64,000 nt of DNA from Polaromonas sp. (GTDB lineage Bacteria > Pseudomonadota > Gammaproteobacteria > Burkholderiales > Burkholderiaceae_C), in the NCBI RefSeq assembly GCF_016185115.1, contig NZ_JACPOF010000004.1, forward strand, positions 551,979-615,978. The letters run 5' to 3'. Positions 34,131 through 46,711 of the stretch are shown piece after piece. Every line of letters starts with the position of its first letter. The stretch's first letter is position 1. The translations under genes and the position numbers were made by a program. The notes beneath the pieces were generated by a model. It had not been told where the DNA came from. It searched no databases and saw nothing but the letters and a program-made list of their open reading frames with translations.

Positions 34131-35588
34131 TCAAAGTAAGGGAGAAAAAAGGCGTGCCGTGGCGTCCATCAGGCGCATCAAAAACTTTTGCGGCCTGTTA
34201 ACACGAACCCAGGAAGCACTGTGCAGATCGGTCTCGAATTGTGCGGCCAGGGGGTCCACCAGCGTCGGGCCGTAGACCACCGCCATCACCTCAAAATTCA
34301 GGCGGAAACTGCGGTTGTCGAAGTTGGCCGTGCCTATCATGGCGCAGTTGTCATCCACCACCAGGGTCTTGGAGTGCAGCATGCGGGCCTTGTACTCCCA
34401 GACCTTGACCCCGGCGGCGATGAGCTCGTCATAGTAGGAACGCGCTGCAGCACTGACGATAAAACTGTCGCTAAGGCGCGGCACAAGAAGGCGCACATCC
34501 ACCCCACGCAGCGCAGCGCTGGTCAGCGCCATCAATGCCGGCTCGCCCGGCACAAAGTACGGCGTGGTCAGCCACGCGCGCTGGCATGAGGCATTGATGG
34601 CTGCCACGTGCATGCGGTGTATGGCTTCGAGCTCACTGTCGGGGCCGCTGCTCACGATCTGTACGGGGATGTCTCCGGCCTCGGCCTCGGGATCAAGGTG
34701 CGGCAGCAGGTTGGGCAGCGACTTGTGGGTGTCCTGCGGGGACTCGCCGGTGGCGTAAACCCAATCCTCCAGGAAAGTGGTTTGCAGCCAGCGGACAGCA
34801 CTGCCCTCGATGCGCAGGTGCACGTCATGGTAGGCATCGGCGCGGGTGCGCATGTCTTCTTCATCCGTGATATTGACGCCGCCCGTGAAGCCGACAACGC
34901 CATCGCACACCACGATCTTGCGGTGGGTGCGGTAATTGCTGACCGGTCGCAGTCGCCGGCCTATCCGCGAGTCGTGGAACAGCCCAACCTTGACACCGGC
35001 TTCCAGCAACGGAGCCATGAACTTGCTTCCCAGTCGTTTGGAGCCCAGCGCATCAACCAGCAGGCGTACGGCCACTCCCTCCCCGGCCTTTTGCACCAGC
35101 AGATCGCGCAATGCGGCACCTATGCGGTCCGGCTCAAATATGTAGTACTCCAGATGAACGTGGTGGCGAGCGCTTCTGATCGCCTCAAAAATACTGTCGA
35201 AGGTTTTTGCACCGCCCACGAGAAGTTCGGCAGAAGTGGCACTCGAGACCGGCAGGCCACACGCCGCTGTGCCCAGCGCGGCCATCTGACGCAGGGCTGG
35301 AGGGGCTTTTTCGGCAGCACCGCGCAGCAAGGCCATGTCGGCATCGCCGCGCTCACCGGCGCGGCTGCGCAGTCGCCGGAGGCGCTGCTTCTTCAGCCGC
35401 TGCGGGCCGAGGAAGTAATAGATCACAAAGCCTGCAAAAGGCAGCAAGGCCATCGACAGTATCCAGCTCATGGTGGACACCGGTGCGCGCTTTTGCAGCA
35501 CTATCCAGATGGACAGAATGGCGATGTAGGCGCTCCAGGCCAGGGAAAGGCCTGTGCTCCATTCGTCGCTGAGTTGGGGAATCGTCAA
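34131..35588 (-). CDS. cls: Cardiolipin synthase
   Basis: A phospholipase D superfamily enzyme that condenses two phosphatidylglycerols (or PG and PE) to cardiolipin at the inner membrane. Two N-terminal membrane helices (around SAYIAILSIWIVL and WILSMALLPFAGFVIYYFL) precede two HKD catalytic motifs, HRKIVVCDG...FTGGVN and HSKTLVVDD...GTANFDNRSF. The start is uncertain: the frame is open to 35795, but that region lies over the clpA end and terminator. TTG at 35588 gives 485 residues, close to E. coli ClsA (486), with no strong ribosome binding site. Confidence 0.9.
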   Translation of the reverse strand: MTIPQLSDEWSTGLSLAWSAYIAILSIWIVLQKRAPVSTMSWILSMALLPFAGFVIYYFLGPQRLKKQRLRRLRSRAGERGDADMALLRGAAEKAPPALRQMAALGTAACGLPVSSATSAELLVGGAKTFDSIFEAIRSARHHVHLEYYIFEPDRIGAALRDLLVQKAGEGVAVRLLVDALGSKRLGSKFMAPLLEAGVKVGLFHDSRIGRRLRPVSNYRTHRKIVVCDGVVGFTGGVNITDEEDMRTRADAYHDVHLRIEGSAVRWLQTTFLEDWVYATGESPQDTHKSLPNLLPHLDPEAEAGDIPVQIVSSGPDSELEAIHRMHVAAINASCQRAWLTTPYFVPGEPALMALTSAALRGVDVRLLVPRLSDSFIVSAAARSYYDELIAAGVKVWEYKARMLHSKTLVVDDNCAMIGTANFDNRSFRLNFEVMAVVYGPTLVDPLAAQFETDLHSASWVRVNRPQKFLMRLMDATARLFSPLL

Positions 35589-35622
35589 GATAGGAGGGAA
35601 CCTGGTAATTTCAGGCCAAAAG

Positions 35623-35657
35623 AAAAAGGCCGATAGCGCAATGCTACCGGCCTTTTT
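35623..35657 (-). terminator. Rho-independent terminator after clpA
   Basis: A near-perfect 15-pair stem (AAAAAGGCCGATAGC against GCTACCGGCCTTTTT, one mismatch) with a five-base loop lies 35 bases after the clpA stop. On the minus strand it ends in TTTTTCTTTT. It separates clpA from the cardiolipin synthase gene. Confidence 0.85.
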
Positions 35658-35691
35658 GGGAGAGGCTTGTTTAAGCCGCGGCTCCGCTGGA

Positions 35692-38031
<2,340 letters not shown>

Positions 38032-38107
38032 TGATTTTCCTTTCGGCTTGCTACGTTGGTGGACGGGTATCTGTTTGAACTCATGAATTCAATATTGGCC
38101 GCATTTT

Positions 38108-38488
38108 TCATAATTCAATGGGCTCGCTGACGCACTGAAGCGGGTGGCCATTCTTACGCGCAGCCTCGGTGACCTGGTCGACCTTGGTCGCAGCCACGTC
38201 TTTTGAAAACACACCGCATACGCCTTTGCCGTCGAGATGTATCTTCAGCATGATGCCGGTGGCGGTTTCGCGGTCCTTGTTGAAAAACTCCTGGATGACC
38301 ACCACCACAAACTCCATGGGGGTGTAGTCGTCATTGAGGAGCACCACCTGGTACATCTGCGGCGGTTTGGTTTTCTGCGGCAGGCGCTCCAGTACGACTG
38401 AATCGCTGCCCCGCCCGTCTTCAGGCTTGAACGCCGGCGTTTGCGGCTTCACCGGGGTTTTGGGAGTCTTCGGAGGTTGGGTGGCCAT
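38108..38488 (-). CDS. clpS: ATP-dependent Clp protease adaptor ClpS
   Basis: A 126-residue N-recognin that binds proteins with destabilising N-terminal residues and hands them to ClpA. The core [17 protein letters not shown] and the [20 protein letters not shown] block carry the binding-pocket residues (Asn-Asp-Asp and the His in IHLDG). The N-terminal extension is Pro/Lys/Thr-rich ([11 protein letters not shown]) and longer than in E. coli. The start at 38488 (MATQPPKT) was preferred to one three codons upstream. The clpS-clpA order is conserved. Confidence 0.96.
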   Translation of the reverse strand: MATQPPKTPKTPVKPQTPAFKPEDGRGSDSVVLERLPQKTKPPQMYQVVLLNDDYTPMEFVVVVIQEFFNKDRETATGIMLKIHLDGKGVCGVFSKDVAATKVDQVTEAARKNGHPLQCVSEPIEL

Positions 38489-38610
38489 GAAAATCATTCT
38501 AGCGACTGGAAATCGTCTGTGTGCCCGATAGGGGAATGCAAAAGAAGTGGTGGCGGGAACGCGACATTCAAGCGGCGATCATTGACATTTTTAACGATAT
38601 GACAAATTCG

Positions 38611-38651
38611 GGAAAAAATAAAAGCCGCCGGGGATTACCTCCCTCGGCGGC
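38611..38651 (-). terminator. Rho-independent terminator after icd
   Basis: On the minus strand GCCGCCGAGGGAGG...CCCCGGCGGC folds into a GC-rich stem followed by TTTTATTTTTT, 26 bases after the icd stop. Confidence 0.85.
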
Positions 38652-38676
38652 CGACAGGCGCAAGAAAGATGCTGCG

Positions 38677-39930
38677 TCACATGTGGTCGATCATGACCTG
38701 ACCAAAACCGGAGCAACTGACCTGGACCGCGCCCTCCATCAGCCGGGCAAAGTCATAGGTGACCTTTTTGGAAGCGATGGATTTTTCCATGGCGCTGATG
38801 ATCAGGTTTGCGGCTTCTGTCCAGCCCATATGACGAAGCATCATCTCTGCCGACAGGATTTCTGAGCCCGGGTTCACATAGTCCTTGCCGGCATATTTTG
38901 GCGAGGTGCCATGAGTGGCTTCAAAACAGGCCACGGTATCAGACATATTGGCGCCCGGCGCGATTCCGATACCACCGACCTGCGCGGCCAGCGCGTCAGA
39001 AAGGTAGTCACCGTTCAGGTTGAGCGTGGCGACGACCGAATATTCGGCCGGACGCAGCAGAATCTGCTGCAGGAAGGCATCTGCAATCACATCCTTGATC
39101 ACAATATCTTTCCCGGTTTTGGGGCTTTTGAGCCTGCACCAGGGGCCCCCGTCAATAAGTTGGGCGCCGAATTCTTTCTGTGCCAGGCCATAAGCCCAGT
39201 CACGAAAGGCGCCCTCCGTGAACTTCATGATGTTGCCTTTGTGGACGATGGTCACGCTGGGCTTGTCGTGGTCAATGGCGTACTGGATGGCCTTTCGCAT
39301 CAGGCGCTCGGTGCCCTCGCTGGACACAGGCTTGACGCCGATACCGGAGGTATCGGGGAAACGGATCTTCCTGATCCCCATGTCGTCCTGAAGGAATTTG
39401 ATGAGTTTTTTGGCGTTGTCGCTGCCAGCTTCAAATTCGATTCCGGCGTAGATGTCTTCGGAATTTTCACGGAAGATGACCATATTGGTCTTTTCGGGTT
39501 CCTTCAACGGCGACGGCACGCCTTTGAAATACTGGATGGGACGCAGGCAGACATAAAGGTCCAGTTCCTGGCGCATGGCTACGTTCAGGCTGCGGATACC
39601 GCCACCGACAGGCGTGGTGAGCGGCCCCTTGATCGACAGCACGTATTCCCTGACCGCAGCCAGGGTTTCCTCAGGAAGCCAGACATCAGGGCCGTAAACC
39701 CGGGTTGATTTTTCGCCGGCATACACCTCCATCCAGTGAATTTTTTTCTTACCGTCGTAAGCTTTGGCAACCGCAGCATCGACCACCTTCAACATGACCG
39801 GTGTGATGTCTTTGCCTGTGCCGTCACCTTCGATGAAAGGAATGATGGGCTCATCGGGCACGTTCAGCGAATTGTCGGCATTGACGGTGATTTTTTGACC
39901 CTGAGCGGGCACCTCGATGTGCTTGTACAT
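38677..39930 (-). CDS. icd: Isocitrate dehydrogenase [NADP], dimeric type
   Basis: A 417-residue TCA-cycle enzyme that oxidatively decarboxylates isocitrate to 2-oxoglutarate. Hallmarks are [20 protein letters not shown] (the Ser in SLNVAMR is the AceK phosphorylation position in E. coli), [11 protein letters not shown], the metal-binding [16 protein letters not shown] and the NADP-site [15 protein letters not shown]. The start at 39930 ([10 protein letters not shown]) gives the normal length; upstream in-frame residues are not Icd-like. A second, monomeric isocitrate dehydrogenase lies 1.2 kb away on the same strand. Confidence 0.96.
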   Translation of the reverse strand: MYKHIEVPAQGQKITVNADNSLNVPDEPIIPFIEGDGTGKDITPVMLKVVDAAVAKAYDGKKKIHWMEVYAGEKSTRVYGPDVWLPEETLAAVREYVLSIKGPLTTPVGGGIRSLNVAMRQELDLYVCLRPIQYFKGVPSPLKEPEKTNMVIFRENSEDIYAGIEFEAGSDNAKKLIKFLQDDMGIRKIRFPDTSGIGVKPVSSEGTERLMRKAIQYAIDHDKPSVTIVHKGNIMKFTEGAFRDWAYGLAQKEFGAQLIDGGPWCRLKSPKTGKDIVIKDVIADAFLQQILLRPAEYSVVATLNLNGDYLSDALAAQVGGIGIAPGANMSDTVACFEATHGTSPKYAGKDYVNPGSEILSAEMMLRHMGWTEAANLIISAMEKSIASKKVTYDFARLMEGAVQVSCSGFGQVMIDHM

Positions 39931-40139
39931 ATGAAAGAAAGTCTCCGACAGGCTTTGATGGCCTGATAAACAAAATCCGTGACGAAACTTAGGTAAAAAC
40001 CCTGAAATTCTAGCTTCAAACAATTTTTCTGAAGAAAATTTGCAGTCGCTGTCAACCATATGCAAACCGGCGTCGTTACGAGGATGCCTCCGAAATTCGG
40101 GGTAATTTTTCCAATAACGTTATTTCAGGAAACTCCCAA

Positions 40140-40454
40140 ATGAACAAAGTCCTCGCTACCCTGATCGCCGGTTTCTTCGCTGCTGGCGTCTACGCACAAG
40201 CTCCTGCTGCCAAGCCAGCTGCTTCCGCAGCTCCTGCTGCCGCTGCTGCTCCAGCTGCAAAGGCTGAAGTCAAGGCAGAAGCCAAAGCTGAAGCCAAGCC
40301 AGCCAAGCTGACCAAGGAAGAAAAAGCAGCCGCCAAGGCCGCCAAGAAAGAAAAAGCAGCTGCTGCCAAGAAGGAAAAAGCAGAAGCCGCTGCAGCCAAG
40401 AAGGCCGCCAAGTCTGCAGCCAAGCCAGCAGCTGCTGCTTCCGCTGCCAAGTAA
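40140..40454 (+). CDS. Exported Ala/Lys-rich low-complexity protein
   Basis: A 104-residue protein with a clear Sec signal peptide (MNKVLATLIAGFFAAGVYA, cleavage after AYA-like VYA before QAP) followed by about 85 residues almost entirely of Ala, Lys, Glu and Pro, in AAK, KEEKAAAK and AAAAKKEKAE-like units. It probably forms an extended or helical polycation in the periplasm or outside. An AGGA ribosome binding site precedes the ATG and a clear terminator follows, so it is a real single-gene transcript. Function is unknown; similar small proteins are seen in Comamonadaceae but no role is established. Confidence 0.75.
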   Translation: MNKVLATLIAGFFAAGVYAQAPAAKPAASAAPAAAAAPAAKAEVKAEAKAEAKPAKLTKEEKAAAKAAKKEKAAAAKKEKAEAAAAKKAAKSAAKPAAAASAAK

Positions 40455-40496
40455 TACTGAAAACGCCGGGAGGCAATTCCCGCGCTTCAGGTAAAG

Positions 40497-40523
40497 ATGC
40501 CCGCCCTGTGCGGGCATTTTTTA
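40497..40523 (+). terminator. Rho-independent terminator after the Ala/Lys-rich gene
   Basis: ATGCCCG-CCCTGTG-CGGGCAT stem followed by T6, 43 bases after the stop codon on the plus strand. Confidence 0.88.
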
Positions 40524-40569
40524 TGCGCCTCGCGTAAGCTTGTCATGTACCGTTCACCGTCCAAAAACC

Positions 40570-41049
40570 ATGATCATCAAATCCACCTCCTTTCCACGCG
40601 CCCTTATCACGGCCGTTTTGCCAGCTCTGCTGTGGTTTTCTGTCCCCGTCCATGCACAGGACGAGCCGCAGACGAATTTGCAGCGCGTGAAAATCTCGGC
40701 AGGAATGCACCAGATTGACGCCCAGGTCGCCTTGACACCCGAACAGCGGCAAATCGGCCTGATGTTTCGCAAGGAGATGCCGCAGTCGGAGGGCATGATT
40801 TTTATCTTTGAACAGGCTGCCCAGCAGTGCTTCTGGATGAAAAATACCATCCTGCCGTTGACTGCAGCTTTTGTGGCGGAAGACGGCACCATCGTTAATC
40901 TGGCTGACATGAAGCCCCAGACGACCGATGCGCACTGCTCTGCGAAACCGGTGCGCTATGTGCTGGAAATGAACAAGGGCTGGTTCGCCAAAAAAGGCAT
41001 CAAGGCGGGCGCCAGGCTGGGAGGCCAGCTTTTCAGCGGGCGCAATTGA
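40570..41049 (+). CDS. DUF192 family exported protein
   Basis: A 159-residue protein with a signal peptide ending in SVPVHAQD (about residue 28). The DUF192 core is seen in LTPEQRQIGLMFRKEMP, GMIFIFEQ, CFWMKNTILPL, and YVLEMNKGWFAKKGIKAG. The family is widespread in bacteria and archaea with a small beta-barrel fold and no established function. The start at 40570 (MIIKSTSF) opens the signal peptide; the frame is open a further ten codons. It converges on the monomeric icd gene across a shared palindromic terminator. Confidence 0.85.
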   Translation: MIIKSTSFPRALITAVLPALLWFSVPVHAQDEPQTNLQRVKISAGMHQIDAQVALTPEQRQIGLMFRKEMPQSEGMIFIFEQAAQQCFWMKNTILPLTAAFVAEDGTIVNLADMKPQTTDAHCSAKPVRYVLEMNKGWFAKKGIKAGARLGGQLFSGRN

Positions 41050-41083
41050 ATCCGCAAGCGCAGCCATAGCCGCCGGCGTCCGC

Positions 41084-41122
41084 AAAAAAGGGCGATCAGG
41101 ACGGCCGTCCTGATCGCCCTTT
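41084..41122. terminator. Bidirectional terminator, 30-base perfect palindrome
   Basis: GGGCGATCAGGAC-GGCC-GTCCTGATCGCCC at 41090-41119 is a perfect palindrome flanked by A6 on the left and T3 on the right. It can end transcription of the DUF192 gene from the left and of the monomeric icd gene from the right. Confidence 0.85.
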
Positions 41123-41161
41123 CAGAGCCGTATGGCCGGTTCTGAATATCTCGCTGCCCTC

Positions 41162-43399
41162 TCAGGCGTTAAACGATGCCAGCGCAGCATTAAAGGTCTT
41201 GCTGGGACGCATCACAGCTTCAAGCTTGGTCATATCGGGCTGATAGTACCCGCCAATATCCACCGGCTTGCCTTGCACCTCCTGCAGCTCCGCCACGATC
41301 GCTTTCTCATCCGCAGCGAGTTTCTTGGCAAGCGGCGCAAACCTGGCGGCCAGCTCAGGAATTTCGGTCTGTGCCGCCAATTCCTGCGCCCAGTACATTG
41401 CCAGGTAGAACTGGCTGCCGCGATTGTCAAGCTGGCCCGTTTTGGGAGACGGATTCTTGTTGTTGTCCAGCAGCTTGCCGGTCGCCGCGTCCAGCGTCTT
41501 CGCAAGTAGTTTGGCCTTGGCATTGCCGGTCTTGATACCGAGGTCCTCGAGCGAGACCGCAAGGGCCAGGAATTCTCCCAGCGAATCCCAGCGAAGATGG
41601 TTCTCCTCCACCAGTTGCTGCACGTGTTTGGGCGCTGAACCACCGGCGCCGGTCTCATACATGCCACCGCCGGCCATCAGCGGGACGATGGACAGCATTT
41701 TTGCGCTGGTGCCGAGTTCCATGATGGGGAACAGGTCGGTCAGGTAATCGCGGAGAATATTGCCCGTCGCGCTGATGGTGTCCTCGCCACGGATCACACG
41801 CTCCAGCGTGTAGCGCATCGCACGCACCTGGCTCATGATCTGGATGTCCAGTCCGGTCGTATCGTGCTCATGCAGGTACATCCTGACCTTGGTAATCATC
41901 TGTGCCTCATGCGGCCGATAGGCATCAAGCCAGAACACCACGGGCATGCCGGAGTTGCGGGCGCGATTGACGGCGAGCTTGACCCAGTCGCGAATCGCTG
42001 CATCCTTGACCTGGCACATGCGCCAGATGTCGCCTTGCTCCACGTTCTGGCTGAGCAGCACTTCACCAGTGGCCAGGTCGACAATATTGGCGACACCGTC
42101 CTCCTGGATTTCAAAGGTCTTGTCGTGCGAGCCGTATTCCTCGGCTTGCTGCGCCATGAGGCCCACGTTGGGTACGGTGCCCATGGTCTTAGGATCGAAG
42201 GCGCCATGCCACTTGCAGAAGTTGATGATTTCCTGGTAGATGCGGGCAAAGGTCGATTCCGGCATCACGGCCTTCACGTCCTTGAGGCGGCCATCGGCAC
42301 CCCACATCTTGCCGCTGTTGCGGATCATCGCCGGCATGGAGGCGTCAACAATGATGTCGTTGGGCGAATGGAAATTGGTGATGCCTTTGGCAGAGTCGAC
42401 CATGGCCAGTTCGGGGCGGTGCTCATGACAGGCGTGCAGGTCGCGCTTGATTTCGTCCTGCTTGCTCTGCGGCAGCGTGGCGATCTTGTTATACAGGTCA
42501 ACCATGCCATTGTTGACGTTGACGCCCAGTTCATCGAACAGTTTGCCGTGCTTCTCGAACGCTTCGCGATAGAAGATGCGCACGCAGTGGCCAAACACGA
42601 TGGGGTGCGACACCTTCATCATGGTGGCCTTGACGTGCAGGGAGAACATCACACCGGTCTTGCGGGCATCCTCGATTTCCTTTTCATAGAACTCGAGCAA
42701 GGCTTTCTTGCTCATGAACATGCTGTCAATGATTTCGCGATCCAGCAGAGACACCTTGGGCTTGAGCACGATGGTCTTGCCGGTTTTGGTCACCAATTCC
42801 ATCTTCACATCGCGTGCACGGTCCAGCGTCATCGACTTTTCACCGTGGTAGAAATCGCCGTGGTGCATGTGCGAAACATGGCTGCGCGATGCCTGGCTCC
42901 ACTCCCCCATTGAATGGGGGTTCTTGCGGGCGTAATTCTTGACTGCGGCAGGCGCGCGGCGATCCGAGTTGCCTTCGCGCAGCACCGGGTTCACGGCACT
43001 GCCAGTACAGCGTGAATAACGGGCGCGAATATCCTTTTCTTCATCCGTCTTCGGGCTCTCCGGATAGTCAGGAATCTTGTAGCCTTTGCCCTGCAATTCC
43101 TTGATACAGGCCATGAGCTGCGACACGGATGCGCTGATGTTCGGCAGCTTGATGATGTTGGCTTCCGGACGAAGCGTCAGCTTGCCGAGCTCGGCCAGAT
43201 TGTCCGGGACACGCTGGTCTTCAGAGAGGTATTCGGGAAAGGAACCCAGCACGCGCGCGGCCACCGAGATGTCGCCCGTATCAACCTTGATGCCCGCAGG
43301 CGCCGCGAAGGTGCGGATGATGGGAAGAAACGCGCTGGTCGCCAGTAACGGGGCCTCGTCGGTCAGGGTGTAGATGATGGTGGGTTGCACTGTGCTCAT
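41162..43399 (-). CDS. icd2: Isocitrate dehydrogenase [NADP], monomeric type
   Basis: A 745-residue protein of the monomeric NADP-isocitrate dehydrogenase family (usual length about 740), unrelated in length to the dimeric enzyme. The N-terminus [20 protein letters not shown], the [19 protein letters not shown] block, [16 protein letters not shown] region and the C-terminal GGYYQPD are typical. It catalyses the same reaction as Icd. The long upstream interval (316 bases to sodB) should hold its promoter, with no obvious operator visible. Confidence 0.96.
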   Translation of the reverse strand: MSTVQPTIIYTLTDEAPLLATSAFLPIIRTFAAPAGIKVDTGDISVAARVLGSFPEYLSEDQRVPDNLAELGKLTLRPEANIIKLPNISASVSQLMACIKELQGKGYKIPDYPESPKTDEEKDIRARYSRCTGSAVNPVLREGNSDRRAPAAVKNYARKNPHSMGEWSQASRSHVSHMHHGDFYHGEKSMTLDRARDVKMELVTKTGKTIVLKPKVSLLDREIIDSMFMSKKALLEFYEKEIEDARKTGVMFSLHVKATMMKVSHPIVFGHCVRIFYREAFEKHGKLFDELGVNVNNGMVDLYNKIATLPQSKQDEIKRDLHACHEHRPELAMVDSAKGITNFHSPNDIIVDASMPAMIRNSGKMWGADGRLKDVKAVMPESTFARIYQEIINFCKWHGAFDPKTMGTVPNVGLMAQQAEEYGSHDKTFEIQEDGVANIVDLATGEVLLSQNVEQGDIWRMCQVKDAAIRDWVKLAVNRARNSGMPVVFWLDAYRPHEAQMITKVRMYLHEHDTTGLDIQIMSQVRAMRYTLERVIRGEDTISATGNILRDYLTDLFPIMELGTSAKMLSIVPLMAGGGMYETGAGGSAPKHVQQLVEENHLRWDSLGEFLALAVSLEDLGIKTGNAKAKLLAKTLDAATGKLLDNNKNPSPKTGQLDNRGSQFYLAMYWAQELAAQTEIPELAARFAPLAKKLAADEKAIVAELQEVQGKPVDIGGYYQPDMTKLEAVMRPSKTFNAALASFNA

Positions 43400-43662
43400 T
43401 ACATATCTCCAGAAATTGTTATGGCAATGTCACCGGCTGCGCGCAGGGCGGTGGACATGGTTGGATAGAGTCTGACTGACTTTTGGCGAATCTGACAATG
43501 ACTGCATTTTATGCAACGCAATATCACGATACAAAATAACGGGCATTTGATACCAAATATTTCGCTGCGGAGCAAAACAGGCGTCTTTGAAAACATCTGT
43601 CTTCGTTTCCCGGCGCAACATCTGCCTGGCAAAGCCGCTCCTGCGCCCCATGCGTCAACAGC

Positions 43663-43697
43663 CAAAAAAAAGCCCGAAGATGAATCCTCGGGCTTTT
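43663..43697 (-). terminator. Rho-independent terminator after sodB
   Basis: AGCCCGA at 43671-43677 pairs with TCGGGCT at 43688-43694; on the minus strand the stem is followed by eight T. It sits in the 316-base interval between sodB and icd2, which holds no gene. Confidence 0.88.
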
Positions 43698-43715
43698 GTT
43701 CAGGGCCAATGAACT

Positions 43716-44297
43716 TCAGGCGAAATTGGCTTCTGCAAAACTCCAGTTCACCAGACTTGCGAGGAAGGTCTCGACAAATTTTGGACGCAGGTTGCGGTAG
43801 TCAATGTAGTAGGCGTGCTCCCATACGTCGATGGTCAGCAGGGCTTTGTCGGCTGTCGTCAGAGGGGTACCTGCGGCGCCAGTGTTGACGATATCTACAG
43901 ACCCATCGGCCTTCTTGACCAGCCAGGTCCATCCGGATCCGAAATTGCCGACAGCGGACTTGACGAACGCTTCCTTGAATGCGGCGTACGAACCAAACTT
44001 GGCATTGATGGCTGCGGCCAGCGCGCCAGATGGCTCACCGCCGCCTGCTGGCTTCATGCAGTTCCAGAAGAAAGTATGGTTCCAGATCTGTGCAGAGTTG
44101 TTATACACACCACCGCTGGACTTCTTCACGATCTCTTCGAGTGTCATGGACTCGAACTCCGTGCCCTTCTGAAGGTTGTTCAAATTCACAACGTAGGCGT
44201 TATGGTGCTTGCCATAGTGGTATTCGAGCGTCTCCTGGCTGTAATGGGGAGCCAGGGCATCCATGGCATAGGGCAGTGGGGGCAGTTTGTGTTCCAT
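43716..44297 (-). CDS. sodB: Superoxide dismutase [Fe]
   Basis: A 193-residue cytoplasmic enzyme that dismutates superoxide. Metal ligands are His27 (YHYGKHH), His74 (IWNHTFFW), Asp157 and His161 ([13 protein letters not shown]). Gln70 in AQIWNH at the active site and the FFWNCM sequence are marks of the iron type rather than the manganese type. It starts 45 bases after the xseA stop on the same strand with a GAGGA ribosome binding site, and is ended by a clear terminator. Confidence 0.96.
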   Translation of the reverse strand: MEHKLPPLPYAMDALAPHYSQETLEYHYGKHHNAYVVNLNNLQKGTEFESMTLEEIVKKSSGGVYNNSAQIWNHTFFWNCMKPAGGGEPSGALAAAINAKFGSYAAFKEAFVKSAVGNFGSGWTWLVKKADGSVDIVNTGAAGTPLTTADKALLTIDVWEHAYYIDYRNLRPKFVETFLASLVNWSFAEANFA

Positions 44298-44342
44298 AAT
44301 TTTCCTCGTGGTGGTTAAACAATTATCGGTCGATTCTAAGAA

Positions 44343-45665
44343 CTAAATAAGTCGCCGGGCCGAGACAGTCAAATCGACCTCGCCATCAACGAGGGTAGCC
44401 CTCAGTGCCTGGCCCAACACCGGCTGTGTCGCGCTGGTGATGGTCGATCCCTCGGCGTCACTGAGCCACGCATAGCCTCTCTTGAGTACAAGTTTTGGGT
44501 TGAGCAACTCGAGATGGCGGCGCGCATTTTCCAGTCTTGCATTTTGCTCATGCACAGCGGCAGAAAATGCCTTTGGAAACCTGTCGCCTGCCTGCGTCAA
44601 ATCAGCCCTCGCCAGGCTGAGGGCCATGGAGGCCGCGTGTTTTAGCTGTTGAGCCTGCGCACTGAGTCGCGCCTGTTGCCGGGTAATGAAATGCGAGGGA
44701 CGGCTAAAACGCGCTGCGACGAGGTCAAGCCGCTGGTTCAGGGACTCCAGTTGCCTGTCCACGCCGTTCTGCAGGCGTTCCTGACGGGAATCCAGCAAAT
44801 TCATCCAGGCATCTCTGGGTTGCACGCACAGCTCTGCGGCCGCCGTCGGTGTGGGAGCGCGAAGGTCGGCACAAAAATCAGCGATGCTGAAGTCGGTTTC
44901 ATGGCCTACCCCGCTGATTACAGGCATGGGTGCTGCGACGATGACACGCGCCAGTTGTTCATCGTTGAATGCCCACAGGTCTTCCATGGCACCACCGCCG
45001 CGAACCAGCAGCAGCACATCCACCTCCCCGCGCTCCGAGGCCCGCGAGATTGCCTGGCATAACTCGGCTGGCGCCTGCGCGCCCTGCACACTCGACGGGT
45101 AAACGATGACCGGCATGTAAGGTGCCCGGCGCTGCAATGCAGTCAAAACATCATGCAGGGCCGCAGCCCCAAGTGAGGTCACCACGCCAACGGCGCGAGG
45201 CATGACCGGCAGGGGTCGTTTGCGGCTGGCATCAAACAGGCCCTCTGCTTCCAGTCTGGCCTTGAGCTTGAGGAATTGTTCAAAAAGCGTGCCCTGCCCC
45301 GCGCGGCGCATCGACTCAACGACCAGCTGCAGCTCTCCGCGAGCGTCGTAAACCCCCAGGCGTCCCCGAAGCTCTACCAACTGACCGTCGCCAGGCGCAA
45401 AGTCCAGCAGACCGGCCGCCCGGCGAAACATCGCACAGCGAATCTGGCCCTGCTCATCCTTCAGCGAAAAATAGCAATGACCGCTTGCGGCACGCGAGAA
45501 CCCGGAAATTTCGCCCTGAACGGAAACAGGATTGAACCGCGCCTCCAGGCTGTCAGCAATGGCCCTGAGGAGAGAGCCAACCCGCCAGAGCGTCACCCTT
45601 GAGGCACCCATACCGCCCTGCTCAGCAAGGCCAGAAAACGCAGATTGCAGACCCTCATTCATCAC
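44343..45665 (-). CDS. xseA: Exodeoxyribonuclease VII large subunit
   Basis: A 440-residue subunit of the single-strand exonuclease VII. An N-terminal OB fold (VSVQGEISGFSRAASGHCYFSLKDE in parts, about residues 47-70) is followed by the catalytic domain with SLGAAALHDVL, LLLVRGGGAMEDLWAFND, SGVGHETDFSIADF and DLRAPTPTAAAE, then a long coiled-coil region rich in Gln/Arg/Leu. The small subunit gene xseB is not in the window. It diverges from exbB. Confidence 0.95.
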   Translation of the reverse strand: MMNEGLQSAFSGLAEQGGMGASRVTLWRVGSLLRAIADSLEARFNPVSVQGEISGFSRAASGHCYFSLKDEQGQIRCAMFRRAAGLLDFAPGDGQLVELRGRLGVYDARGELQLVVESMRRAGQGTLFEQFLKLKARLEAEGLFDASRKRPLPVMPRAVGVVTSLGAAALHDVLTALQRRAPYMPVIVYPSSVQGAQAPAELCQAISRASERGEVDVLLLVRGGGAMEDLWAFNDEQLARVIVAAPMPVISGVGHETDFSIADFCADLRAPTPTAAAELCVQPRDAWMNLLDSRQERLQNGVDRQLESLNQRLDLVAARFSRPSHFITRQQARLSAQAQQLKHAASMALSLARADLTQAGDRFPKAFSAAVHEQNARLENARRHLELLNPKLVLKRGYAWLSDAEGSTITSATQPVLGQALRATLVDGEVDLTVSARRLI

Positions 45666-45858
45666 AGAGCCCCTGAATTTCTGCGGGGCAATACTCCACA
45701 GAACTCGTCATGGCGTCCGCCGCTCGCACAAGACCACGTCAGAACGACGGAGAATCCGTGTAACTCATTGATTTTTAATAACTTAATTCTGCTCAAAATT
45801 TCATCGTTTTGTCATATCGCAGTTCCCGCGCGGCTTTGCGCGGTGCGGCGTGCCACTT

Positions 45859-45889
45859 ACTCACAAAGTTACCCACAGCTTCTGTGAGT
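45859..45889. promoter_or_regulatory. Inverted repeat upstream of exbB
   Basis: ACTCACA (45859-45865) and TGTGAGT (45883-45889) are inverted around 17 bases in the 337-base divergent interval between xseA and exbB. It may be an operator or a weak hairpin. Nothing else stands out in that interval. Confidence 0.35.
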
Positions 45890-46002
45890 TATGGCCTACA
45901 GCGATAGCATTTCCCGCGTTTTGCTGCCGCGCACCATGGACAGCCAGAGGCAGCGGCCGGTAAGCCATAATCCACTTCAATTTAGTCGCCGGGAGATGTG
46001 CG

Positions 46003-46641
46003 TTGTTTTCGATCATACAAGCCGCAGGCTGGCCCATCTGGCCTCTGGTTGCCTGCTCTGTCCTGGCTCTGGCACTCGTCATCGAACGGTTCAGCAGCCT
46101 CAAAACACGCAAGGTTGTCCCTCCCAGGCTGGTTGACGAGGCCATTACGGTTTCGCGCACGGCAGTCCCATCAACAGATGTCGTTGCCCAACTGGAGCAA
46201 AACTCGCTGCTGGGTGAGGTGTTGGCCAGCGGGTTCCGGGCCCTGAATGCCAATCCCAAACTGACAGAAGAAGATCTCCGCTCCTCCCTGGAGGGCGCGG
46301 GCAGGCAGGCAGCGCACAAACTGGAACGCTATCTGGCCGCTCTGGCCACCATAGCGTCAGCAGCGCCATTGCTGGGGCTGCTTGGCACCGTCATCGGCAT
46401 GATAGAAATCTTCGGCTCGCAGGCGGGCACCGGAGGCCTGGGCGCCGCAACTGGCGGTAATCCTGCGCAACTGGCCCAGGGCATTTCCATTGCGCTTTAC
46501 AACACGGCATTCGGCCTGATTGTGGCCATCCCATCCCTGATCTTCTGGCGCTATTTCAGAGCCAGGGTTGATAGCTACCTGCTGAGCATGGAACTGGCCG
46601 CCGAGCGCTTTGTGCGGCATCTCAATACGCTGCGGAAATGA
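46003..46641 (+). CDS. exbB: MotA/TolQ/ExbB proton channel family protein
   Basis: A 212-residue inner membrane protein with three predicted helices: one near residues 8-25, and two around SAAPLLGLLGTVIGMIEIF and AFGLIVAIPSLIFWRY, the TolQ/ExbB signature region. Together with ExbD it forms a proton-driven motor that energises TonB or Tol systems. The start is a TTG at 46003 with GGGAG eight bases upstream; this is needed to include the conserved MFSIIQAAGWPIWPL N-terminus. exbD follows after 70 bases; in Burkholderiales this pair typically precedes lpxK. Confidence 0.92.
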   Translation: MFSIIQAAGWPIWPLVACSVLALALVIERFSSLKTRKVVPPRLVDEAITVSRTAVPSTDVVAQLEQNSLLGEVLASGFRALNANPKLTEEDLRSSLEGAGRQAAHKLERYLAALATIASAAPLLGLLGTVIGMIEIFGSQAGTGGLGAATGGNPAQLAQGISIALYNTAFGLIVAIPSLIFWRYFRARVDSYLLSMELAAERFVRHLNTLRK

Positions 46642-46711
46642 CCGCCGCTCGTTTCACTTTAGTGATGGCATTTCCGTCCACGCCCTCAGATAAATCCGGA
46701 GGCGGCAGGCC

